In this document: one piece after another, positions 56,996 to 64,000 of the stretch
Layout: each line of letters opens with the position of its first letter
Position numbering within the stretch: the first letter of the stretch is position 1
Source: Amphibacillus marinus
Lineage (GTDB): Bacteria > Bacillota > Bacilli > Bacillales > Amphibacillaceae
Direction: 5' to 3'
DNA: 64,000 bases
Assembly (NCBI RefSeq): GCF_900110345.1
Contig: NZ_FODJ01000011.1
Location: 1-64,000, forward strand
The notes under the pieces: model-generated
What the model saw: only the letters and a program-made list of their open reading frames with translations
Database searches by the model: none
Told to the model about the DNA's origin: nothing
Translations under genes and position numbers: made by a program

Positions 56996-57355
56996 GTAAC
57001 TCAACATTCTCATCAACATAGCAAGGTTCAGCTAAGCTGGCTGGAGGATGGAGGAAGGATTATTCTTTAATAAAGTTATGGTTATTAATCCACAGGGTAG
57101 ATGTGTTCCGCTTTCCGTGGGCGTGTCTTTCTTCACAAAGTGGGCGATGTTAGACTAAACACGTCACTTTCTGGGACTGGGGCTGGGACTGCGATTACTC
57201 GTCCCACCGAAGTGATTTGCGATTACTCACCCCACCAAAACACTTGTGACAACGTCTAACTGACCTGCACCATATAGGCTTGAAGCTAGCCCCTCGGAAA
57301 GCGAAGCCATTGTTTTTCGGAACGACATAGCGCACCAAATTGATAAAAAAGTTAA
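56996..57355 (+). repeat. Modular intergenic repeat, copy F
   Basis: This copy of about 360 bp shares with copy C the blocks ttcagctaagctggctg, tgtctttcttcacaaagtgg, two attactc-ccacc units (57194-57240), acgtctaactgacctgca and catagcgcacc. It includes ttccgctttccgtgggcg, a phrase common in Bacillaceae intergenic repeats. It fills most of the 56839-57441 gap. No supported gene is present there; short frames on the minus strand are repeat-derived. Confidence 0.85.
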
Positions 57356-57441
57356 TATGGAATTGAATATTAACGCTCGCAATCACGTTCAAGGCTTAAT
57401 GCCTGTTTTCAGTGTTCGAAAGATAAGACTATAATAAACAA

Positions 57442-57894
57442 TTATTTAGGGCGCTTATGGGTAATCATTTTGTCAATTGGATCAATGTAAAATGCATGAG
57501 TCGGCCGATAAGTTAATAATCCGTGCTTTATTAATTTATGAAAGCTTACTTTCAAATAAGGATCACCATGAATAATTGGCATTTCATTATTTAAATTATA
57601 ATAGTGATCAACTGCACGTTGGATCGTATCTAATTCTTCAGCTAAATGTTTCCCTTCTTCATCAAAAACGTCATAAGTTTCAAGTGACATGTAAAATTTT
57701 TTTAGAGGGAGAGCTTGTAAAATTGGAGCCAACTCACTATTTTTTAATGAAAGGTCTTCATTAATTAAAATGCTAAGTGGTGTTTCTTCTGGGAGGCTAA
57801 GTGCATATGTTTCAATTGCTTTTTTTATGTCGGCTAAAGGAATATCAACGACAGGATAATTCTCTTTTGTCTTTTTCCTAAAGAAAGTCCACAT
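57442..57894 (-). CDS. Uncharacterised conserved protein (possibly DUF3939)
   Basis: This 150-residue soluble protein of unknown function starts MWTFFRKKTK with a basic head. It contains an LPLKKFYMSLETYDVFDEE segment and a C-terminal HGDPYLKVSFHKLIKHGLL followed by PTHAFYIDPIDKM. It has no membrane segment and no known catalytic motif. It resembles, from memory, a DUF3939-type Bacillaceae protein, but that is not certain. The Shine-Dalgarno gaggtg lies 10 nt before the ATG. It is divergent from comK. Confidence 0.6.
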   Translation of the reverse strand: MWTFFRKKTKENYPVVDIPLADIKKAIETYALSLPEETPLSILINEDLSLKNSELAPILQALPLKKFYMSLETYDVFDEEGKHLAEELDTIQRAVDHYYNLNNEMPIIHGDPYLKVSFHKLIKHGLLTYRPTHAFYIDPIDKMITHKRPK

Positions 57895-58027
57895 TAAGTA
57901 TCGACACCTCGCTTATTTATCCTTCTTTTTATTATACCAATAAATTTTATTTTTAAATAATTTGACAAATTAATGAACATTTTTTGTTTTATATTGTAAT
58001 TATATTGGGGATTGTGTTTAATTAACT

Positions 58028-58059
58028 TTATAGAATATTTTTACTTGGATATTCTATAA
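58028..58059. promoter_or_regulatory. Inverted repeat in the comK control region
   Basis: A perfect 11-bp inverted repeat (ttatagaatat 58028-58038 with atattctataa 58049-58059, 10-nt spacer) lies 28-59 nt before comK. AT-rich stretches upstream contain near matches to the ComK box AAAA-N5-TTTT (TAAA-TTTTA-TTTT near 57941; AAAA-TTCTA-TTTA near 58059). It is a candidate binding site or leader hairpin; the factor is unknown. Confidence 0.45.
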
Positions 58060-58086
58060 AATTCTATTTAAAGAAAGGATGTTAAA

Positions 58087-58626
58087 ATGGTAACAAACGT
58101 TATTTCGACATATCAACTCTCTCATTCTACAATGGGTATCACTGCCGTAAATGTTGAGGGGAAATGGTACTCGGAGATTATTGAAGAGAATGTAGAAGAA
58201 GAGATGATTATCAGTCAGCCACCTAATAAGCTCATAAGCCAAGCTTGTAAAATGTATGGTGAAGAAATCATTTCTAGATTTGACGGTGCCAAATTATTAT
58301 GCGATTTTAGCAACAAAGCCCCAATTGCCATTAGCTCTGCTCATAATATTTACTTTTTTCCAACAGAATCACCTTCGCGCATTAACTGCTCATGGTTCTC
58401 CCACACACACATCAGATCAATCACCAAAGCCGATTATAATAACTCAACGTTAACATTCAGAGATGGTAAACAACGTGTTGTACCTTTCTCTTATGGTATC
58501 ATGCACAACCAAGTCAACCGAACCGCCCAGTACCGTTTTATCTTATCAGAACAGCTAAAGCACAATCAACAAAAAGGTGTTTTACAAATGATTTTAAAAG
58601 CAATGGATTTATCGAAATATGATTAA
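58087..58626 (+). CDS. comK: Competence transcription factor ComK
   Basis: ComK is the master activator of competence (DNA-uptake genes) in Bacillus. The 179-residue protein shows the ComK family pattern: NKLISQACKMYGEE near residue 47, PIAISSAHNIYFFPTESPSR near 80-100, and WFSHTHIR near 105. The C-terminal helical part includes NQVNRTAQYRFIL. Normal ComK is about 190 residues, so this one is essentially full length, with a slightly short tail. The Shine-Dalgarno is aaagaaagga. An inverted repeat and AT-rich boxes precede it, and a terminator follows. It suggests competence potential. Confidence 0.92.
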   Translation: MVTNVISTYQLSHSTMGITAVNVEGKWYSEIIEENVEEEMIISQPPNKLISQACKMYGEEIISRFDGAKLLCDFSNKAPIAISSAHNIYFFPTESPSRINCSWFSHTHIRSITKADYNNSTLTFRDGKQRVVPFSYGIMHNQVNRTAQYRFILSEQLKHNQQKGVLQMILKAMDLSKYD

Positions 58627-58654
58627 AAATAAAATATAAGGTAACATAATGATT

Positions 58655-58693
58655 AGTCATTTCGTCTTTACTACAAACGAAATGACTTTTTTT
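58655..58693 (+). terminator. Rho-independent terminator of comK
   Basis: A perfect 11-bp stem (agtcatttcgt with acgaaatgact, 11-nt loop) is followed by seven T residues. Confidence 0.92.
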
Positions 58694-58943
58694 ATTTATT
58701 TAAATCAATTTCACAATTCAATATTTAGCCATAAAAAACGGACATTTTTGTCTTTTGGATTTTTTTAGGAAGAGGAACATCTAGGCGTTTACGATCAGGG
58801 GCTGTAAAAGGATTATTATAATTTCAGACAATTTAAATAATATTCCATGTTAGAATTGCTGTTATTTAGGGAATAGAACAGCATAACGGTGGAATAATGC
58901 ATAACAAGCATGTGAGTTGTCAGTAGTGAGGGATGTGTTGGTT
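58694..58943. other. AT-rich leader region before yhjE, no gene seen
   Basis: This AT-rich stretch lies between the comK terminator and yhjE. Reading frames are short and unsupported. It presumably holds the yhjE-sipV promoter; a -10-like attataat exists near 58814 but no good -35. Confidence 0.4.
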
Positions 58944-59609
58944 ATGAGTCAAGCTATACAGGATACATTGTCAATGGAGCAAGTAAGAGAATTAATTCAA
59001 ACAAACCAGTACGACGTGCTTGTAGAACGTTTTTTGTTTATTTATGAAGGTTTTGGTCCTTTACCAGGTCTTTTACTACCCTTTATCGAATCATTCCTTC
59101 CATTTTTACCTTTAACTGTTATTGTCATGACCAATGCTGCGGCTTATGGACTTCTTCGGGGGTTTCTATACTCGTGGATTGGCGAATCATTAGGGTCTAT
59201 TGCTGTGTTTTTGTTAATAAGACGCTTTAAAAATATCGCAGTTTTACGGTGGATACATAAGAACAAACAAGTTCAACGTATTACAGGATGGTTAGAAAGA
59301 AAAGGATTTGGACCGCTATTCTTACTATTATGCTTTCCCTTTTCACCTTCATCGGTCATTAACCTTGTGTCTGCCTTATCGGGCGTGAGTATCCTTCAAT
59401 TTGTCTTAGCAATATTATTGGGGAAAACGGTAATGATTTTTTCTGTAGCATATGTAGGTAGTAGTATCGCCTCATTTGCTGAAAATCCTATTCGGACCAC
59501 GTTAATCGCAATCGGCATTTCGTTATTCTGGTTTCTGGGAAAACGAATTGAAAAGTACCTTTACCGAAATGGCGAGTTAGAGCACCCTAACTCAATTGAG
59601 AAAACATAA
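58944..59609 (+). CDS. yhjE: TVP38/TMEM64 (DedA-like) membrane protein YhjE
   Basis: This polytopic membrane protein of the TVP38/TMEM64 (VTT/SNARE-associated) family has about 221 residues and roughly five hydrophobic segments. Family-like blocks are GPLPGLLLPFIESFLPFLPL near residue 40 and GFGPLFLLLCFPFSPSSVIN near 130. The start could be the ATG at 58944 or an upstream TTG/GTG (58917-58938); the Shine-Dalgarno gtgaggg at about 58926-58932 is compatible with 58938-58944. It overlaps the sipV reading frame region and precedes sipV as in B. subtilis. The role is probably lipid scrambling or transport. Confidence 0.85.
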   Translation: MSQAIQDTLSMEQVRELIQTNQYDVLVERFLFIYEGFGPLPGLLLPFIESFLPFLPLTVIVMTNAAAYGLLRGFLYSWIGESLGSIAVFLLIRRFKNIAVLRWIHKNKQVQRITGWLERKGFGPLFLLLCFPFSPSSVINLVSALSGVSILQFVLAILLGKTVMIFSVAYVGSSIASFAENPIRTTLIAIGISLFWFLGKRIEKYLYRNGELEHPNSIEKT

Positions 59610-59634
59610 CGCTTTTTTTGAGAGGAGGACAGTC

Positions 59635-60186
59635 ATGTTTAAGCAAAACACCAATCATAATCAATGGCATGTTATGAAATTATTCATGACCTTTCTCTTG
59701 TTGTTTGTTTTTATTAAGGCTTATGTGTTTTCAAGCTTCGTAGTGGATGGCATTTCAATGGAACCAACTTTGAAGGATGGCAATATGATTATGGTTAACG
59801 AGATGGTTTATACGTACCAAGCGATTGACCACTTTGATATTATTGTCTTTAAAAATGAAGATGGAAGCTACTTTGTCAAGCGTGTTATCGGACTTCCTGG
59901 TGACCAGGTTGAAATGAAAGAAGGTCACTTATACCTAAACGGTAACAAGATTGAAGAAAGTTACATTAATTATATTCAAATTGACAGCATTCTTATGGAT
60001 TTTAATTTAGAGGAAATTACTGGAGAATCCCATATACCAGCGGGAAAACTATTTGTATTAGGTGATAATCGTGAACGAAGTTTGGATAGTCGTAATTTTG
60101 GCTTTATAAATCAGGAGAGTGTTGTTGGCAAAGTTGATTTGCACTATTGGTCAATGAGTCAATTAGCGGTAAAGTTGATAAATTAA
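59635..60186 (+). CDS. sipV: Signal peptidase I (SipV-like)
   Basis: This type I signal peptidase cleaves Sec and Tat signal peptides at the outer membrane face. The 183-residue protein has one N-terminal membrane helix (about residues 14-34). The catalytic Ser is in VDGISMEPTL near 44 and the Lys in YFVKRVIGLPGD near 83. GDNRERSLDSRNFG lies near 140. The single anchor and short length fit the Gram-positive P-type enzymes. The start ATG follows gagaggagga. It is followed by a terminator and the addBA operon, as in B. subtilis. Confidence 0.93.
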   Translation: MFKQNTNHNQWHVMKLFMTFLLLFVFIKAYVFSSFVVDGISMEPTLKDGNMIMVNEMVYTYQAIDHFDIIVFKNEDGSYFVKRVIGLPGDQVEMKEGHLYLNGNKIEESYINYIQIDSILMDFNLEEITGESHIPAGKLFVLGDNRERSLDSRNFGFINQESVVGKVDLHYWSMSQLAVKLIN

Positions 60187-60200
60187 AAAGCTATTAAATT

Positions 60201-60230
60201 AAGCATCTATTAATACGGATGTTTTTTTTT
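60201..60230 (+). terminator. Rho-independent terminator after sipV
   Basis: A 7-bp stem with one G-U pair (aagcatc with gatgttt) is followed by a run of ten T residues. Confidence 0.75.
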
Positions 60231-60338
60231 GATTTGAAAAGGTAACGTATTTAATCGTTGTATGTTAGAATAATAACATGAGAACAAATGATCGTTTTAG
60301 TTAAATTAATTAAAGAACTATAAAAAGGGTGAATAAAG

Positions 60339-63300
60339 GTGGGTATTCGACTGTTATTAGCACCTGCAACGATTGCTAAAGGTGAACAATGTATAAATGA
60401 AATTAGACAAGAATTAAAGGAACGACCATTAGGACACCCCATTGTATATTTAGTACCAGAGCAAATGACATTTCAACAAGAATATCAGTTATTACATGGC
60501 GACAATATTAATGGCAGCATACGGGCTCAAGTACTAAGCTTCTCGAGACTTGCTTTTCGGATTATGCAGGAGCAAGGTGGTGTGACGAGAACGTTTATAA
60601 GCTCAACAGGCATTCAAATGATGCTAAGAAGAATTATTGAGCAAAAGAAAACAGATTGGGAGATCTTCCAAAAATCGGTTGAAAAAAAAGGCTTTATTGA
60701 GCAATTAGAAGCGATGATTACCGAGTTTAAGCGCTATCAAGTGACACCTGAGATGTTGGCGGCACAATTAGAAAATGCAGAGCAATTAGGGAATAAGAAG
60801 CAATTAGAGAGCAAGCTTGCAGATTTACATTATCTCTATCAAGCATTAACGGATGTTTTGGCGAACCAGTACATAGATGGAGAGGACCAATTAGCTTTAT
60901 TAGCGGAGCAGATTCCAACATCAAACTATCTTACCGATGCAATTGTTTATGTTGATGGGTTTCATCGCTTTACCCCACAGGAGCAAGCTGTACTTTCAGC
61001 GCTAATGAAGAAAGCAGCGCAAATAACGTTTACGTTAACCCTTGATAAAAAGCAAGTGACCGATCAAGCTGATCGCTTTGATTTGTTTAGTCAAACAAGG
61101 ACGACTTTGGCAAATTTAAATGAAATGGCAGAGAACAATAATCAAGCGCTCACTATTGACTGGTTAGAAGAAGAAGGGATTGCGCCATTTCGTAAACATT
61201 TAGCCGACTATTTCGACCATCGTCCAACCCCTGTTTATGGAGAGAAACCACCGATTCGGATTGCTTGTGCTGTTCATCCACGAGCAGAAATTGAGGGAAT
61301 TGCCCAGGAAATATTATCATATGTTCGGGATGATCACTATCGTTTTCGTGATATTGCCATTCTAATGCGCAATCAAGACTTATACTTAAATTTAATTGAA
61401 ACAATTTTTGCGGATTATGGTATACCTGTGTTTATTGATCAAAAAAAATCAATGCTTCATCATCCAGCAATTGAGTTAGTCAGGTCATTATTAGAAATAA
61501 TTTTAACCGACTGGCGTTATGATGCCGTGTTTAGGCTATTAAAGACAGGGTTAATTCTCCCGTCAGATGATCGCTTTCCACTTGATCAGGATGCTGTCGA
61601 TACGTTAGAGAATTATGTTATTGAATATGGCATCAGGGGTAGAAAGCAATGGTTAGGGGAGCAAGATTGGGTTGTGCAACGCTTTAAAGGATTCGAGAAT
61701 CATTTGCAAACAGACACTGAGCGCGAGCAACAAGCTCAGATTAATGCTTACCGCAAGCAAATTATCACTGCTCTTGATAAAGTCGACACTGCTTTTAGGC
61801 AGGTGAAAACAGTTAAAGAAAAGGCGGTCGTTCTTTATCGGTGGTTAGAGCAAATGCAGGTTAATCAGCAGCTAGAGCTTATGCAGCAAACGTTTGAACG
61901 GAATGGTCAAGTAGAACGTGCTCGAGAACAGGAACAAGTATGGCAAGCTATCGGACAGTTGCTTGACGAAATGGTTGAAATTATTGGCGCTGAGCAAATA
62001 TCTAATCAGCTTCTCCAACAAACGTTAGAGGCGGGATTGGATACATTAACCTACGCTCATGTCCCACCTACCATTGATCATGTTGTGGTGGGTTCAATTG
62101 ACCGGTCACGTATATCGCAAGTGAAAGTTGCCCTTCTTATAGGTGTTAACGAAGGAAATTGGCCGACAAAACCCAAAGTTGACACAGTGCTTTCTGAATT
62201 GGAACGAGAACAACTAAGCGAACAAGGTATAGTGTTAGCGGATAGTGAAACGCAGCAACTTATTGATGATTGGTTTTATATTTATTTGGCAGTGACACTT
62301 GCATCAGAACGGATTTGGCTTAGCTATCCTTTAAGTGATACTGAGGGGAGGTCTATGGTTCCAGCCACCCTAATTAAACGGTTTCAGGATCTTTTTCCTA
62401 ACTTAGCCGATCCGGTTATGTTGCAGGATCCTGAAGAATTGATTGAAGCGGATCGGTTTATTACAACTGCTGGGAAAACGCTTTCTGCATTAACTGCACA
62501 ATTAGCTAAGTACCAACGTTCTTATCCAATTGATCCTGTTTGGTGGAGTGCTTTAAATTGGTATATAACAAAGAAACATACTGATGCGCAGATTATCCCT
62601 ATATTACAAAGTCTCTTTTACAGAAATGACCCCGTTTCGTTGTCAGAGCAGACAGTCACTAATTTATATGATAAGAAAATCCAGACAAGTGTCTCAAGAA
62701 TGGAAATGTACCATCGTTGCTCTTATCAACATTTTGCTAAGCATGATCTCGAATTAGCGGAGCGAAGCACATATAAGTTAGATGCTCCAGATATTGGGCA
62801 ATTGTTTCATGAAGCGTTAAAGACAATTACCGAATGGGTTCGAGAGGAGCAGCGATCATTTAAAGATCTTTCTAAGCAAGATGCCTATGAACTAGCTGAA
62901 CGTGCAATTTTACGATTAGCACCTATTTTACAACACCAAATTTTGCATAGCTCAAATCGTTACCAATATATGAAGAAGAAACTCGAACAGATTATTGCGC
63001 GGGCAACCTTTATGTTAAGTGAACAATCTAGAAAAAGCGAGTTTTCTCCTGTTGGTCTAGAAGTTGGATTCGGACTAGCGAATAGTCCAATCGATCCAGT
63101 AACAATGCAGCTTCCTAACGGCTTCGAATTATTGCTACGAGGTAGAATTGATCGCGTTGATCAAGCAAAAATAGCAGACCAGCTTTATTTAAGAATTATT
63201 GATTACAAATCTAGTGCTAAAGGTCTTAATTTAGTAGATGTTTATTATGGTTTAGCCCTGCAGATGCTTACTTATCTCGATGTTATTATTAGTCAATCAG

Positions 63301-63809
63301 AGCAATGGCTTGGTATGAGAGCATCACCAGCAGGCGTTCTCTATTTTCATGTCCATGATCCGATTTTAAGTGAACAGCAAGCAATTAGCCAAGAAACACT
63401 GGAAGACAAGCTCTTAAAAAAATATAAAATGCAAGGATTGCTTATTAATAACGAACAAGTGGTTAAGAAAATGGATACTGGGCTTGAGACTGGTATCAGT
63501 CCAGTTATTCCTGCTGGCTTTAAACGAGATGGATCATTTAGAAGCGGTTCACAAGTTGCCAGTCCCGAGGTATTTACGACATTACAACTGTATGCACGAC
63601 AGGTTATTGAACAAGCTGGAATCGCTATTACTAGTGGTAAGATTAAGTTAAATCCATTTAAGCAAGAGCAACAGACAGCTTGTCAATTTTGTACATTTAA
63701 ATCAGTTTGCCAATTTGATCCAGGTGTGCCAGGCCACCAGTTCCGTAAGCTTCAGCCATTAACTGACGAACAGGTAATAGGTAAATTGCTAGATAGGGGG
63801 AAGAGCTAA
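60339..63809 (+). CDS. addB: ATP-dependent helicase/nuclease subunit B (AddB)
   Basis: AddB is the Chi-recognising subunit of the AddAB helicase-nuclease that processes double-strand breaks for RecA. The length of 1156 residues is typical. The C-terminal RecB-type nuclease domain has DYKSSAKGLNLVDVYYGLALQ near 970, and the Fe-S cluster cysteines appear as YHRCSYQHF near 792 and CQFCTFKSVC near 1115-1124. The N terminus normally carries a Walker A (GRSGSGKT in B. subtilis); here it reads LLLAPATIAKGEQ, so the motif is lost. The start GTG follows aaaaaggg. addA starts 1 nt after its stop. Confidence 0.93.
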   Translation: MGIRLLLAPATIAKGEQCINEIRQELKERPLGHPIVYLVPEQMTFQQEYQLLHGDNINGSIRAQVLSFSRLAFRIMQEQGGVTRTFISSTGIQMMLRRIIEQKKTDWEIFQKSVEKKGFIEQLEAMITEFKRYQVTPEMLAAQLENAEQLGNKKQLESKLADLHYLYQALTDVLANQYIDGEDQLALLAEQIPTSNYLTDAIVYVDGFHRFTPQEQAVLSALMKKAAQITFTLTLDKKQVTDQADRFDLFSQTRTTLANLNEMAENNNQALTIDWLEEEGIAPFRKHLADYFDHRPTPVYGEKPPIRIACAVHPRAEIEGIAQEILSYVRDDHYRFRDIAILMRNQDLYLNLIETIFADYGIPVFIDQKKSMLHHPAIELVRSLLEIILTDWRYDAVFRLLKTGLILPSDDRFPLDQDAVDTLENYVIEYGIRGRKQWLGEQDWVVQRFKGFENHLQTDTEREQQAQINAYRKQIITALDKVDTAFRQVKTVKEKAVVLYRWLEQMQVNQQLELMQQTFERNGQVERAREQEQVWQAIGQLLDEMVEIIGAEQISNQLLQQTLEAGLDTLTYAHVPPTIDHVVVGSIDRSRISQVKVALLIGVNEGNWPTKPKVDTVLSELEREQLSEQGIVLADSETQQLIDDWFYIYLAVTLASERIWLSYPLSDTEGRSMVPATLIKRFQDLFPNLADPVMLQDPEELIEADRFITTAGKTLSALTAQLAKYQRSYPIDPVWWSALNWYITKKHTDAQIIPILQSLFYRNDPVSLSEQTVTNLYDKKIQTSVSRMEMYHRCSYQHFAKHDLELAERSTYKLDAPDIGQLFHEALKTITEWVREEQRSFKDLSKQDAYELAERAILRLAPILQHQILHSSNRYQYMKKKLEQIIARATFMLSEQSRKSEFSPVGLEVGFGLANSPIDPVTMQLPNGFELLLRGRIDRVDQAKIADQLYLRIIDYKSSAKGLNLVDVYYGLALQMLTYLDVIISQSEQWLGMRASPAGVLYFHVHDPILSEQQAISQETLEDKLLKKYKMQGLLINNEQVVKKMDTGLETGISPVIPAGFKRDGSFRSGSQVASPEVFTTLQLYARQVIEQAGIAITSGKIKLNPFKQEQQTACQFCTFKSVCQFDPGVPGHQFRKLQPLTDEQVIGKLLDRGKS

Positions 63810-64000
63810 ATGCCGAAATGGACAGCACAGCAGGAAGAGGCTATTTATACGGCCGGTGAGGATACATTAGTTGCTGCGGCAGCTGGTTCGGGGAAAACGG
63901 CTGTCCTAGTTGAACGGATAATTCAAAAGGTTTTAGACGATCAACAGCCCATTAATATTGATCAGTTACTTGTCGTTACTTTTACCAATGCAGCAGCTCA
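63810..64000 (+). CDS. addA: ATP-dependent helicase/nuclease subunit A (AddA), 5' end only
   Basis: The first about 63 codons are visible. They begin [18 protein letters not shown], followed by Walker [18 protein letters not shown] (about residues 22-38) and the start of motif Ia (VVTFTNAAA). This is the UvrD/RecB-like motor and nuclease partner of AddB. The ATG directly follows the addB stop (TAA-ATG) and has the Shine-Dalgarno ataggggg. The gene is cut by the window edge. Confidence 0.93.
   Translation, partial: MPKWTAQQEEAIYTAGEDTLVAAAAGSGKTAVLVERIIQKVLDDQQPINIDQLLVVTFTNAAA

Noticed and set aside
60281-60294. LexA box upstream of addB (agaacaaatgatcg)
   Set aside because: Two of the ten conserved positions differ and it is not positioned over a clear promoter; too weak to report.

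Overview
The window is a low-GC Firmicutes chromosome segment. Gene content and order match the Bacillus subtilis blocks uvrBA / yvlCD / hprK-lgt-yvoD-ppaX-yvoF / yvcD-trxB-yvcI-rapZ-yvcK-whiA-crh, then yhaQP-yhaON(M)-prsA-(opuA)-yhaH-trpP-hit-ecsAB-yhaA, then pbpF-yhfI-lplJ-comK-yhjE-sipV-addBA. This points to Bacillaceae. Acidic secreted proteins (PrsA, OpuAC), a glycine betaine OpuA importer and two GbsR-type regulators suggest a salt-adapted genus, but I cannot name the species from sequence alone. No rRNA, tRNA or CRISPR was seen.

Layout. 1-374: an intergenic repeat. 375-5374: a SWIM-SNF2 helicase (minus strand) and release factor 3. 6099-12596: SOS-type uvrBA, yojF-bshB2 (bacillithiol) and the yvlC/yvlD membrane-stress pair. 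12870-14612: a fused PabB-PabC-like enzyme. 14717-18729: hprK-lgt-yvoD-ppaX-yvoF. 18835-20442: a degenerate GlpD-like flavoprotein. 20586-26660: yvcD-like TPR protein, trxB, yvcI, rapZ, yvcK, whiA, crh. With hprK this holds the HPr-kinase/Crh part of carbon catabolite control. 27407-35777: yhaQP ABC exporter, the Mre11/Rad50-like yhaO-yhaN pair, a GbsR-family gene, and inverted yhaM. 36246-43606: prsA, a YjcZ-type micro-protein, a 51-bp tandem array, a second gbsR, opuAA-AB-AC, yhaH, and trpP with a clear TRAP site. 43716-46345: hit, ecsAB. 46368-47841: an IS3-family element. 47866-51733: yhaA amidohydrolase and liaFSR. 52276-56838: pbpF, a VOC protein, yhfI, lplJ. 57442-63809: a small conserved protein, comK, yhjE, sipV, addB. 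addA is cut by the window end.

Most of the window is conserved chromosomal backbone, and no defence island or prophage was found. The unusual material lies mainly between genes. (1) There is a family of modular repeats of up to about 400 bp, in both orientations, with internal reiteration. (2) There is a 51-bp tandem array (six units, arranged partly as a 102-bp higher-order repeat) whose units carry small hairpins with one paired substitution. (3) The IS element sits in the loop of what was the ecsB/yhaA convergent terminator, flanked by a CCTAG duplication. (4) A TRAP-type series of six (G/U)AG triplets at exact 2-nt spacing overlaps the trpP ribosome binding site. Among the proteins, AddB has lost its N-terminal Walker A motif, Crh has Gly instead of Arg at position 17, and the GlpD-like protein lacks the family's conserved serine/arginine-rich loop.

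Regulation seen directly: LexA-type boxes before uvrB and yhaO, a cre-like site before crh, two overlapping palindromes between gbsR2 and opuAA, an inverted repeat before comK, and many clear stem-loop terminators. Function assignments rest on recognisable motifs and gene order; no database search was run.
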